Shown: positions 48,180 through 60,048, counted from the stretch's first letter. The stretch: DNA of 64,000 bases from Porites lobata (GCA_942486035.1 CALNXK010000039.1:2758001-2822000); one strand, 5' to 3'. Notes: generated by a model from the sequence alone, not told the origin. A program made the numbers and translations.

Positions 48180-51100
48180 TAAGGTTGTTCATTCTTACGA
48201 AGATCATGTTCACTTTCATATCTTTTTTCACAGTTCAAAATATGATTCATTTCATATCAATTCATGGATGAAATCCTTTCCCTCCTTTTATATTTAGCGT
48301 TTTAAAAAAATATTTATTAAATGTAAATAATTTATTCAGGGACAATTTTTCCAAGAAATGAAAGCCACCTGCTTTCAGGAGCGTTAGTATTGGATGGAAC
48401 GAAATTAAGCATTTCAAACATTGAAAGTATTAGATTCTGAGAAAACAGTAAGTGTGTGTATTCCAGAGATACAGGAAGGATTTTCTTAACAGAGTGTAAT
48501 ATTAAATTCAACTATTACCAAGATGCCTCTCGGAGAAATTGATACGTTAGAGTTCGTTGTTTTCGTAATGCTGTTCTAACGACGGCTATACGTGCTGTTC
48601 CTAAAACCGAGTAAAGGACACTGGAGTTTAACAAAGCTTTTCTTCAGTCAATATTGAAGAAGAAACATATATGGTTTCGAAGGATTCATTTTTTAAGTGT
48701 GGATTATTTCAACCCCTCTTGTTGATCAAAGAAGGATGGGCTGTCTCAGGCAAGAACAAATTCCCTTGGGGATTTTCACTGAGCAAGACTTTCGTGAAAT
48801 AGAACGGAAGCCAGTAAGGTTTGTTATTAATAGAACATTGGGGGAAAATATTTTATCCTCAAACTATAGCGGGTAAACTTCTCTGAGATTTGGCGGTATT
48901 TGAGTATTTGCTATATTAGGAAAGCTCCCCGAAAGAAGGTGTCCCAGTTATTGGAATCAGATTCAGGTTTAGACTAGGAAATAGATGCTGCCGCTTACAA
49001 AAGGTGAACTACTTTGTCCTTAATGACTTATTAAAGAAACTCTAATCCCGGCCCTCAATTTTTAGTGTTGATTAGTTTAACACCAAAAAAACTAAGTATA
49101 TGAACCTTCCTTTATGCAATTTACAGATTAATAACCCGATTCCTTTCTGGTCTGATTTTGGCATATATTTTTCTTCATTTCGTTTTGACATAAGCATCAT
49201 TTGGCTTACGTAAATCGGTCATATTGTTCCCAATGTAACTCGAACTGTAGGGTACGTATTATAATTCCATTTTACGCACGTTAACGCTTGCTGAAATTAC
49301 GCAACGGTGGAAATCCACCCTAAGAGCGAAACATTTGTTGAGCGTAATATCACAAAAAGTTGTTGATATCATCACAGTTTAAATCTACTTTTCGGCTATG
49401 AATGACGTTCCAGGTCTCCCAAAACAGTAACAAATCTCATAATATTCACTTCATATTTAAGAGCCCATTAAACTATTATAAATAAAGGACTAATTCAGTC
49501 AAAATACCATGGAAGCACATGGAAGAGGGTTTTTCTGGTAATTCTCTTTTCCCATGTATCACGATGAACTTGCCTCTATTAAGGTGGGTAAATTGAGCCC
49601 GAATTACCCGGCTGTTGTATTATGAAGGCTTTGTAGTTAACTCACTTATAAAAAGACGTGTAACGATCATACTTTAAGCCAAATTATGGAAGCATGTCTA
49701 ATAAAGTGGGTTTAAGATCTTAAAATTGTGTCTTGCCTTTCTAACAGAAAATAGAAATGTTGAATCCATTGCGATAGGAAAAAACGAGACCGAAACGTGT
49801 TCGGCATCCATAAATATATTTTGGGGAACTTTTCCAAGAAATGTATTTCACCTACCTCGGATCATGATAATGCTTGTATTAAAAGGTGGAGAATCTCTCT
49901 GTAGTTTTGTCAAGCGAGTATTTAATGGTGCAAGATATTGGTTCAGAAGTTAAGTTCACCAATCTGTCAAAGCTTTTAGTCCTTGTAAACTAAATATAAA
50001 TTGTTTATATAGGGGGAATTTCGAACTCCTTTGCTTTCATGAAATTGTACGATCAGACCACAGCATTGCTGCTATATCATATTCAACGTGTATAGTCAGG
50101 CGGCGTAGCTCAGTACAAAACGATCGAATTTTCTCCTTCCCATCTTTCCGCGCGCACTTTGATTTTCCCCTCTCTCCAGCCTTCCTACGATGCAAAGAGG
50201 CCTCTGCGGAAGACAGAGGCCCTTCCTTGCAAGGCACATGCACATTTAACTCATCATACTACGTTTAATCAATGCACCCTGGAAGGTACGTTCTGAGATG
50301 CGGGATAATGTGGACGTGGAAAACTGTCGTACCTCTAGAAAATTGCTAGCTCCATCCTGGATAGTCAAAATGAAAGATAAATGAATTAGTTATAAGTAAG
50401 TGTGAAAGGAAACTTGGGAATCCTGATTTGAGTCGATGGCCAAAGTACTGATGAACCAAACTCAAAGGGCTGGACTTTCATAATTTTTCTATTTTAAAAT
50501 AGCTCATTATTTTAAGGTTACAAAATTACAACATTTTAATTTTACAGTTTACGTGTTGTTTAATTTGATTTGAGTAAAATAAGGTTAAGTGCTAAACTTT
50601 AAGTTGCATTTCACAGGTTGGTTTCTGTGTTTTTAATCATGTCTACTCTTTTACTCTAACAAACTGAATAATAAAATTTTAACCTTTGTCCATCACTTTG
50701 TCCAGCTTTTAAATTGCACACTTAACATTAAAAGCATTATAGTCGCAATATAGCTTTTTCAAAAGCAAAAATAAAAACATATGCACCATAAATAAAAGCA
50801 CTTTCATCAACGTATCTAGAGACCAGCTATATTAATTCTTACAGTTTTCATTACTAGTGTGCCAAGGTTAGCTTCCAGAATTATTTGATAATCATTCTAT
50901 GGTATTTTTTGTGAGTCTGTGAAAACTGAAAATCCCTGCCAGTCTTTTCATTAAATTCAGGTAACTTATGTTAGCAAATAAAATCCGTTTTCTTCTTCTT
51001 CTTCTTCTTCTGCTTCTTCTTCTATTTTCAATGGTCAACCATTAAAATAAGCCATTTTCACGATGACGTAATTTTACTACAGCTCTTAGAACGCTGCACA

Positions 51101-51257
51101 TGATTTTGGTTTCTTTTAAAAATGTCTGCTCCCGTTGTCTTAATCTCAGGGGGATTAGTGTATTTCGTTTAATTGCGTTTAGTTAAAAGGAACTTAGTAA
51201 TTATAGAAGGTGTCCGGAGAGTTTCACGTGCAGTCACAGCGGCCACATGTTATGTAA
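48180..51257. repeat. Duplicated block R1 (partner 58165-62215)
   Basis: Collinear with R2 with indels. Shared words include 'ttcactttcatatctttt', 'caatttttccaagaaa', 'cttgcctttctaacagaaa' and 'ttttaattttacagttta'. R1 lacks the MITEs found in R2 and has its own insertion near 50036-50470. It holds no convincing gene, apart from a possible short terminal exon described separately. A (TTC)n run lies at about 50993-51021. Confidence 0.8.
48332..48436 (-). CDS. Possible terminal exon, 34 aa plus stop (R1)
   Basis: A minus-strand acceptor with a pyrimidine-rich tract (ctgttttctcag) opens a 34-codon frame beginning NLILSMFEML, containing RWLSFLGKIVPE and ending in a stop. The R2 copy keeps the same length, acceptor and stop. 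No upstream exon could be linked to it. On the plus strand the same stretch is also open, so the coding direction is uncertain. Confidence 0.25.
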   Translation of the reverse strand, partial: NLILSMFEMLNFVPSNTNAPESRWLSFLGKIVPE

Positions 51258-53345
51258 ACAATTAAACGCACTATTTAAGAGATACCATGACGAAAATGAC
51301 CTATTGAAAAGTTTCAATTTTACGCAGTTCGGTATTGCTACGAGTTATCATCAGTATCTCCAAACATTATCAGAGAAATTGAAAGTAGATCCTAAGAAGT
51401 TTTGGTCCTTCCATGCTATTGATTAAAAAACAAAGAGGCTGCCTGCAGTTGTCACCTATAAAGATAGATCTGCTTCTGAATCTGTCGACAAGGCTGCTTT
51501 GTTTAATGAATTTTTTAGTACTGTGTATAGTTCAGATAACGTAAATTACGAAGATCTCCAAGTTGATGTCTTGTACCCTGATCTTCTTTGTAAAATTTCC
51601 ACCACTCAGAGTGAGGTTGAGAACATCTTAGTTAACCTGGATGCTAAGAAGGCAACTGGTGTCGATGATATCCGTGCAAGAATTTGAAATCATGTGCCCG
51701 GGAGTTATCGATGCCCCTGACTAAGCTGTTCAACCTGTCGTTTAGTTTAGGTGAAGTCTCCTTGACTTGGAAAAGAGCTAATGTTACAACACTTTTTAAA
51801 GACAATACCAAGGAGAATGTTGAAAACTATAGATCTATCTCCCTGTTATCGATCTTAGGTAAATGTCAGGAAAGTGTAAGTGAAAGTGAAAGTGTTTGTT
51901 TCTATTCGCAACAAATCATCGAAAATCCTGTTCAAAAAGGCACTTAAAAAATATTATCTTGCTTAATATTGACTGGTGTACGTGTGTGTGTGCGAGCGTG
52001 CGTGTTTGTGTTTTAATGAATAACAAAACTACAAAAGAATTAAGTCAATCTTGTTAAAGGGCCATGATTAGCTTTGCTATAAGGTCGATGCCGTGTTTTT
52101 GGACTTTGCTAAGGCGTTCGATCGTGTGAACCATAAGGTACTACTCCGGGTACTACAGCATAAATTGTGTAACTTTGGAATATCAGGGTCGCTGCTAGCC
52201 TGGTGTGGTGACTATTTATCGAAACGTAAGCAAAGAGTTGTGGTTGATGGCAAATGTTCTAGCTGGCTGGATATCACATCTGGCGGGCCGTAGGGGTCCA
52301 TTTTGGTTTTTTTGTTATTTTTATCATTGATCCGCCTGAGGTGGTTAGTCAAGAAGTTCTGTGGCACTATATGCAGATGACTGTAAGGCGTTTAGGGTCG
52401 TAAACCGTCCAAATGATCAAATTATGTTTCAAGATGATCTAGATAATTTGTGCGCTTGGAGTCAACAGAACAGGATGACCTTCAGTGTTAAGAAATCCAA
52501 GTTGATGCGCATTACCCAGAAGAAACAACCATTCAGATCTAGCTTCACCCTAAACGGATCGGTCAAACAAGAAGTTTATGAGTTCTGCGACCTCGGTTTA
52601 CTTACTAACCATCATCTTTCTTGGAACTCTCATGTTGATGCCATTACAAATAAAGCTAATAGAATTTTAGGCCTGCTTAGAAGATCTTGTAGAGGTTCGA
52701 AGGATACCGAAACCCTGCAGGTGCTGTACTGCACGTTGGTGAGATCGCAAGTGGAATATGGATCAGTTGCGTGGTCGCCATACACCGCAAGCGCATAGAG
52801 CGGAGGGGAACAAAATTTATTATCGGAAAAAGTAATTTTACCTATGACGAGCGCCTAAAATGTCTTAATTTCCTGTCGTTTGAAAAGACACGCTATCTTT
52901 TTGATGTCACATTGTGGTATAAGGCTTCATATGGATACTTGAATGCGGATGTATCTCCTTTTCTGATCCGTTTCTGATCCGTTTCTGATCCGTACAGCTT
53001 TAGAGTGTTGATGACTATTCCTTGAAGACGAATTTTGCTAGAACGACTAACCTTAAATACACTCATTTTAATGGAATTGTTGAAATGTGGAATTCGATAC
53101 CCTTAGATATTAGATTATCTCCTAGTCTTGCAGTTTTTAAGTCAGGAATGAAGACAGTTTTTAATGTTTTTATATTTGATTTAATATTTTTCTGATTGTT
53201 ATTACATATTTATTTGTTCAGATTAGCTACATGGTGATCTGTCTCGCATGGAGACACTATTTTACAGATTATCCTTATGGCTTTGTTTGTGTGTACATTT
53301 ATATTTATTTGCCATTAAATTATAATAAATAAAAAATTAATAAAT
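51258..53345 (+). pseudogene. Decayed LINE (CR1/L2/Jockey-like) reverse transcriptase
   Basis: Plus-strand frames read in order: KFWSFH, FNEFFSTVYS and DAKKATGVDD (51390-51670); a segment with VENYRSISLL (51684-51860); VFLDFAKAFDRVNHKVLL (52093 onward); ALYADDCKAF with an intact YADD box (52361 onward); SQVEYGSVAWSP; and a C-terminal ERLKCLNFLSFEKTR region. Stops and frameshifts separate them, and unrelated sequence replaces part of the RT at about 51880-52075. The 3' end is an A/T-rich tail of aataaa units at 53325-53345. It entered between block R1 and gene F and is inactive. Confidence 0.85.
53304..53309 (-). terminator. Candidate polyadenylation signal for gene F, inside the LINE tail
   Basis: AATAAA on the minus strand, 45 nt past the gene F stop, within the antisense strand of the inserted LINE's 3' end. 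Confidence 0.35.
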
Positions 53346-53353
53346 ACGTCATC

Positions 53354-55991
53354 TTAAATTTTAGAGCAATCAACCCTTCGCATGTTGTTAAAGTCGACAT
53401 CCATTTGAAGAAGGCTTGTGTACAAGTCATTAAGAATAACCGAAACACGAAGTGCCACGCGGTGAATTGTGGGTGTACCGAGAGTAGAATTTAAGGATCG
53501 AGTAGAGTTATGAACAGTGACCTGGGAAGTGTGCGTGGGCATACCTAGTGGGAGCTGACTTCCGCTGGTCACAGTTACAGTTGAAACATTTGCTGTTGTC
53601 TTTGTTTGCTGCAATTGTAATAAAGATAGTTTATATGTCAGTGGAATGGATAACATAATTTTATTTCAATATTAAGTCTTTGATTGAACTAATGGAAAGT
53701 AACATAATGGAGACCTCAAATAAAGGCAATAAAAATGATAATTACGAGTTTATAATATTGTCTTATTCGCAATGAGACGGTACATTATTGTCATAAGATA
53801 CTTAATTCACATGCGTTTGGTATTTCTTTCATCTAACTTTAAAGTGCAACTGAGGTTGTGTTTTCAGAAAATTTTTCAGCATTTATCCTTCAGACAGAGG
53901 CAATTGGCGACAGAAGGTCTTTGCAGTATAAGCATCGTAGTAGAACCCTCAAACAAACAAGATACGTTATTTGTCTGGTTGAGACATTTCCTTTTTTCAA
54001 ACGATTCGTGCCGACGTGAGACTCACTTGTAATAGCGGAGCGCAAAATTTAACGCGATATTTTCATATATTACGCCAAATTGATGTAAAAAAAAAAACAT
54101 TAAAAAATGATTATCAATCATACACTTCAACTACTACTTTAGTAAGTAACATATTATTAGTTCGGCTTACAATATTAAATATTGCTTGTAGTCTGCGCAA
54201 AAGAGCGATCATCGATTGCAGCTCATTCTCCAGGTTCCTCAAATGCTGTGCGGCTGTTGAACCATTGGCAAATCTTTGAAAATCTGCTGCAGAAGCTTTA
54301 ATCAAGGGTAAAAAGCTGCTTAGTATGCTCTGATCAGAAAGAAGGAGGCCTTGAGTCTGAAAGTAAATCAATAAACGAGTTAGTTGAGTGAGAAACCGAG
54401 CGCACTTACGGTGCTTGGTTTACGGTAAAAAATTTATCATTACAGTCATTGAGCGAAAAAACCAAAGGGTTGATTTATGGTATTCTTAATAAATAAAACT
54501 CAACGTTTTTTTGTTGTTAATTATTAAACCGAATGTTACTGAATTACTAGGATTATGATAAAACCGTGTGATGCAAGATACCTTCGTTAATCCAGTGCTG
54601 TTAAGTGGCCTGGCAATAACGGAAAAGGGGAAGGCAGCAATTCTCCATTGATCATCCGGTGTTAGCCACTTGCTAGACTGTAAAATAAACATATGAATAA
54701 CTTTGAAATCGTACTTTCAATTGTTATCATCGTTATCGATACAGATCGCGGTCATGACTGTTACATTGATTATCATCAAAAATGTTTTACGGCAATGGTA
54801 ATAGTCAGCTATCAAGAAAAGGTGGATAGATGTATGGATGGATGAAACGATGGACAAATGGATGATCAATAATTAACCACTGCAATTGGATGGCAGAAGA
54901 CGCGTTAATAAATGGGTCAACTCACTATATTATTGTAAGAGCTGTAAACATTTCCTCCAAGTCTCACAGACAATGGTAGTAAATGCCATATCAAGTCTCG
55001 TACGGTTTTGTCGAGTTTACAATAAGGCGATGATTTGCCTGCAGGTGAGCAATTTGCGACGAATAATAGCACAGTCAGCAAAATCCCAACCTTTTTTAGA
55101 ATTCCTAAAAGAAAGAACAAATTATATAAGCCATGAAAATAACACTACGATAATTCATAGTTTTATGAAATTGCATAGAGATGCGTACAAATTATTACAA
55201 GCAACAATTAACTCTTTTTTCATTTCATTATCATACAATAACAGGACTCCATCATAATCTATTAGCTCTTAACGTATTGTGTTTGGTTGTTTGTTTTTTA
55301 AGAAATAATTCTTTCCCTCTATGTCCCTGACGAAACCTTCGCCTAAGGCAAATGGTCTCTTTTTTATACTTTAATCTGATGCCCTGTTCGCACCAAAGCC
55401 TCAACATGTTTAAAAGATGTTTATTGTTAAACTAGTTTTAAATTGTTTCTCTCTTAATAGCTGCTTTCTGACTTAAATTTACTACAAACTTATAGAAAAT
55501 TACAAAACAAGTTAAAGCTTATTTGAATTCCCTGTTTTCAGTTTTCTAGCCCTGTATTTTGTTTTTGACTTTTCAAAACGTGGTTCAATGAAAAATGATG
55601 TTTATTTGGTATGAATGGAGCGTGAGAAACCAACTTTTATTCAAAAATCTCTACCTTCTGGCTGATGTTGGCCGGCTACGTGCTGGGCAATTCCACTTAC
55701 ATTAGAAAATGACGTTCAAAAAATGTGAATGACAGTGTTATTGATGTTAACGTTACGTTTTTCCAAAGATATAACAGACTTTAGAATAAACAAAATGACA
55801 TTCTAATGGTGTTATTGAAGATGCAAATATTTCTACGCGAATATTTTCTTACTAGTAAAGATGTTGTTGAATTCCTGTAAAATAAAATGACTTTCTGTTT
55901 TCTGTTAATGAAGGGTAAAAGGTATCTTATAATTCTTCAAAAAAATAAATGGCAACTGAATCTGCCACCTTCTCAGTTCCTTACCTGACAT
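53354..55991 (-). CDS. Gene F: secreted four-helix cytokine-like protein, 5 exons, 240 aa
   Basis: Exons (transcript order): 55985-55991, 54926-55104, 54582-54677, 54171-54356, 53354-53608, with intron phases 1-0-0-0. Donors are GTAAGG, GTGAGT, GTATCT and GTAAGC. The signal peptide is MSGILKKVGILLTVLLFVAN, followed by a Cys-containing stretch and helix LDKTVRDLIWHLLPLSVRL. Exon 3 (32 codons) starts SSKWLTPDDQW. Exon 4 (62 codons) has helices around ILSSFLPLIKASAADFQRF and LRNLENELQSMIALLRRL. Exon 5 (84 residues, the same as B and B') has a long Thr/Ser-rich lead, then helix VALRVSVILNDLYTSLLQM. Sequons NST (several), NGS and NVS suggest heavy N-glycosylation. A LINE 3' end lies about 9 bp beyond the stop, so most of any 3' UTR is LINE-derived. 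Confidence 0.85.
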
Positions 55992-56080
55992 TTTACATCC
56001 AAATCTTCCAGGTTAGGTAACTTCAATTTCTCACTACTGTTTCAGTTACTTAAGTGTTCGTGAACTGAGCATGTTGACGC

Positions 56081-56088
56081 ATTTTATA
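56081..56088 (-). promoter_or_regulatory. TATA box of gene F
   Basis: TATAAAAT on the minus strand, about 90 bp upstream of the ATG. Confidence 0.65.
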
Positions 56089-56099
56089 CTTTAGCAATA

Positions 56100-58160
56100 A
56101 GTCGTCATTCTTTAAAAAGGGCAGCAAAAAGGACAGGTTATTTTTTAATCACTCAAAAAAATTCGATTCCTCTTCTTGTGGGCAAAAGGTTAACGTTGTT
56201 CCTGCGGTGTTTCAGAATTACACATCCCCGAGGATGATGACATAACATAAATATTTCCTGACTTTTCGTGCTGCGGTAGCAAGAAATATTGACATATGTA
56301 CATAGGAAATAACTACAATTTTTTCGACGATATCAATGCTAGAAATCAACCATTCTTAATAGGAAGGCGAAATAATGTAACCAAAACTAAAAAAAATCAG
56401 GGTGAGTTATTTTCTTTTCTGTTTTCAACCTTTAAATGAAGCATCAACCTTTCAGTTCTTTTTTTTGAAAAGACGGGAAACCCAATTAGCAAACTAAGGA
56501 CTACATCATAGCCATAAAGGACAACTTACTCTTTAATTAGAACTTCAGATCAATGTAAATTTATGCACAGATTATATTAATAAGGAACAACTCCATCATC
56601 ATTTATCAATCAGTAGGGTAAAGTGCAAAACGTTCCAAATATTACTATTGTTTTAATCTTTTTATATTGTGGCATCAAGAGAACAAAAAAGTAACATTTT
56701 GAAAAGAGTTTTTCAACAAATTTGGGTCACGTTAAGAATCTTACTTCGGTCGAACGCCAAGAATGTCATAAAATGATTTATTTGCAGTTTTTTTGTTATT
56801 TGTTTGATAACATGATAATCTTTTGTTCCTTTATATCGAGTCATACGACGAAACAAGAGAGTGTCTGTAAAACGAGGACCGGATACCTGTGCAGGGCGGA
56901 TGCGACTGGGAAAATGTGGACAGAAAAAAATGCTGACAATAAGAAGAACAAAAACCTATAATTTCGATATATAAATTGTGTCACCAAAGCATGTTTTTTT
57001 TTTCTTTAATGGTTCTGCTATGTTGAAATTCTGAGTATAAATAATAGTCCGATATCCATCATCGCTGAGAGCAAAACCCCTTTTTAGAGTTGTTAGGACA
57101 ACAAAATGCACGAAATTTCCTTTCATAAAAAATAAGGAAAGTAAAGAAAACAAAGCAAAATACACCGAAAAATAGGGTGAACTGCTAGAAAAATCAGCGT
57201 GCGTTGCTTCGCCTATCTTGCGCTCCCATAGTAAATTGCCCTGTTTCCCACAGAGGAGCCTTGTCTTGAAAAAGGCTCACAATACAAATCAACGCTGTCA
57301 TCAGTATATAACACTGGCACTCTGACTGGACTGTGTGGTCGACTCTGCTAGTGGGAGACAGTTCAGAGGGTGACTCCGAACTGCCTGTTACATGTGTGAA
57401 ATTCAAATATTCATTTTATTTTTTGGACCAAATCCTTCTTTTTTAACAGTTTTTCGGCCAGTTATCATGAGAATAGCTAGAAAAGAGATTTTTTAACGCT
57501 CAGGGCTGAGTTGCTCAAAGCATGGTTAGCTTTAAAGCTAATCATGCTTCGAGCAACTGCGACCAGGACTTCAATTTCTGCTAATTGGATGTAATTAATC
57601 AAGCAGCTTTTTTTGTTTTTTCGGTCATGCGCATGAGCCAAAATTTGGATTTTTTTCGCGAATCTATTTCGGTTTTGTTTTCTCGCTCTCCTTTTTTTCC
57701 CTTTGCATTTCTTTTTATAGGCAGTTTTGTTGGCCACTTTGTCGTCTTTTTTTTTGCATGAAATTTTGGCTGGCTTTCTTTCCAACAAAGGAAGAAATTT
57801 AATCTGTAAAAAATAGTAGGTAAATAACAAAATTGGCGGTGCATATTTTCCCCTAATGTTGCTTTTTTTTTTTGCCTTTTAACTATATAACTTTTATTCT
57901 AAGAGGGTGACGCCAATTACTATGAAAAGTATTCTCCGTAGTGGCTCTCTGTCAGGGTTTTTCATTACCTTCACAAAGGTGAATTTTCTTGTGAGGCCTG
58001 TTAATAAATTAATAAATTGATTTATTAATTAATCAATAATTTATTTATTTATTATTATTTTTTCAATAAGTAAGCTCAGATGATGAAAATCCGTCCACTT
58101 TAGGCCCCTGATTTGTTATGGTGTTTCACACGATTTTAGGTAACCTGTGCATAGCCGCCT
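56100..58160. other. Intergenic upstream of gene F
   Basis: No gene recognised. Lysine-rich minus-strand frames near 57477-57844 are low-complexity readings of T-rich sequence. An AT palindrome lies at about 57998-58065. Confidence 0.4.
57510..57557. mobile_element. Short hairpin, MITE remnant
   Basis: 'gttgctcaaagcatggttag' pairs with 'ctaatcatgcttcgagcaac' around a central TTTAAA, with two mismatches by eye. Confidence 0.6.
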
Positions 58161-58307
58161 CCTCTCCTGGCTATGTTCACTTTCATATCTTTTTCCGCAG
58201 TTGAAAATAATAATGATTCATTTCATATGTTATCAATTCAAAGATGAAAGACTTTCTCTCCTTTTATATTTAGCGTTGGAAACAAATACTCATTATTTGC
58301 AAATAAT

Positions 58308-58412
58308 TTATTCAGGGACAATTTTTCCAAGAAACGAAAGCCACCTGCCTCCAGGAGCGTTTGTATTGGATGACACGGAATTAAGTGTTTTGAACATTAG
58401 AAGTATTAGATT
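58308..58412 (-). CDS. Possible terminal exon, 34 aa plus stop (R2)
   Basis: Same acceptor, length and stop as 48332-48436. It begins NLILLMFKTL and ends GGRWLSFLGKIVPE. About 8 of 34 residues differ between the copies, without indels. The remainder of the gene, if any, was not found. Confidence 0.25.
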   Translation of the reverse strand, partial: NLILLMFKTLNSVSSNTNAPGGRWLSFLGKIVPE

Positions 58413-58493
58413 CTGAGAAAACAGTAAGTGTGTGTATTCCAGTGATACAGCAAGGATATTCTTGAAGAAATGTAATATTCAACTTGTAGCAAG

Positions 58494-58712
58494 ATGCCGC
58501 TCGGGGAAATTGATAATCTGTTTCGTAATGGTATTGTAACGACGGCTACATATGCTGTTCCTAAAATAGTTAATATTGAAGAAGAAACAAATATGGTTCA
58601 AATGACACTCCTTGTTGATGAGAGAAGGATGGGCTTTTTCAGGCAAGAACAAATTCCCTTGGGGATTTTTGCCGAGCAATATTTTCGTAACAAATGGAGA
58701 GGAAGCTACTAA
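58494..58712 (+). pseudogene. Open frame of unknown origin, broken in R1
   Basis: A 72-codon frame beginning MPLGEIDNLF and containing VNIEEETNMVQMTLLVDERR and RQEQIPLGIFAEQYF. The R1 counterpart (about 48523-48800) retains words such as RQEQIPLGIF but has stops, frameshifts and extra sequence. It reads like a fragment of a real protein, faintly reminiscent of a ligand-gated channel extracellular segment. That resemblance is weak and I do not assign it. Confidence 0.25.
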
Positions 58713-59091
58713 CTAAAGGTTTGTTATTAATAGAACGTTGGGGAAAATATTTGCAAGTATTTGAGTATCAAAGCTTTTTAAAAGGGGTAACTTTGTTATT
58801 AGAATCAGATTCAGATTTAGATTAGGGAATATATACTTTCGTTTACAAAAGGTTAACCGCTTTGTCCTTGATGGCTAATTTAGTGTTTCTTTTTTTTTCA
58901 GTGTTGATTAGTTTAACACCACAAATTCAAATAGTGCAGCTGAGCAAAGAAAAAAATTCGGTAAACGTACCTTCTTTCATGCAATTTACAAATTAACGAT
59001 TTGACTCTTTTTGGTTTCTATTTAGGCATATATTTTTCTAAATTTCACTTTTGACATAATCGTCGTTGGCATACGTACATCGGTCATATTA

Positions 59092-59282
59092 GGGCCATTT
59101 ATACGAGGAAAAATAAGACGCTTTTAAATAAGATGCGAACTTTCCGTATAAACGGCACATTTCGTCTAAAATAAGACGCGGCCTAGCTAAGACGCGTCTT
59201 ATTAGATAAGACATGCTCGTATAAATGGTACAGTTTGCGTCTTATTTAAGACGCGTCTTATTTTTCCTCGTGTAAATGGCCC
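59092..59282. mobile_element. MITE with GGGCCATTTATACGAGG termini
   Basis: Ends 'gggccatttatacgagg' and 'cctcgtgtaaatggccc' are inverted, and the interior repeats 'aataagacgc' words in both orientations. Flanking TA dinucleotides fit a TA target site, as for Tc1/mariner-type elements. Confidence 0.8.
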
Positions 59283-59325
59283 TATTGTTCCTAACTTAGC
59301 TCGAATTGTTCCTAATGTAGCCACA

Positions 59326-59451
59326 ATACTCCGTACGTACCTTCGTTCCAGACTTTTTAAATAAACTATTTTTCAATTAATGAAGTAAATACTCCGTGCG
59401 TACCTTCGTTCCAGACTTTTTAAATAAACTATTTTTCAATTAATGAAGTAA
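59326..59451. repeat. Two tandem 63-bp units
   Basis: Unit 1 at 59326-59388 and unit 2 at 59389-59451 differ only at 'ccgtacg' versus 'ccgtgcg' by eye. This is a recent local duplication. Confidence 0.9.
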
Positions 59452-59649
59452 AGCGCTCTGAAAAGGATCAGATGTATACTTTCTCAAAAATTGAAGGATT
59501 TGTTATTTCCACATCGTCCCCCAATACACCAGGTTTACGTTACAAACTTTGCATAACAAAGTTTTTTCCATTTTTTTTGGGACTTATCTTTGGGGTCTAA
59601 ATGGAGACTTCAAGGAGACGAAGTGGAAAATTACGGTGATACGCGTTTT

Positions 59650-60034
59650 GATTTCCACTGTCGCGTAATTTTTTTCCCCTAAATGAAATATAAGTACAGA
59701 CAAGCTATAAAATGTTTCCCTTAGACGTAAATTTGGGCGAGATTTGACTTTTACTTTCAGGCGTGAGCTTTCATAGATTGCCTATGGCATTTGCAAACGA
59801 AAATTTTACGCAGGTATAAGCTTGCTAGAATTAATTTTCACTTGCGTATCTATGTAAATTTTATGCGCGTAAACAAAATAGAGGCAATGTATGGAAACTC
59901 GCGCGTAAACGTAAAAGTTGACCTACGCTCGACTTTTACGTTTACGCGCAGCGTTTCATACATCGCCTCTATTTTATTCAACCGTGTAAAATTTACTCGC
60001 GTAAACACGTGTAAATTACGCGACAGTGCAAATC
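59650..60034. mobile_element. Foldback MITE, gatttccactgtcgcgtaa family, copy 1
   Basis: Outer ends 'tttccactgtcgcgtaattt' and 'aaattacgcgacagtgcaaa' are inverted. An inner hairpin at 59856-59994 pairs 'aatagaggcaatgtatg' with 'catacatcgcctctatt' and 'cgcgtaaacgtaaaagt' with its complement. Confidence 0.75.
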
Positions 60035-60048
60035 CTCCCTGATGGTTT

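Noticed and set aside
1789..55991. Type I interferon or IL-10-like assignment for the array
   Set aside because: As far as I recall, introns in those families are all phase 0, whereas every gene here has a phase-1 first intron, which fits the growth hormone/erythropoietin-type layout better.
57477..57844. Lysine-rich minus-strand frames
   Set aside because: Low-complexity translation of T-rich DNA, with no paralog or splice context.
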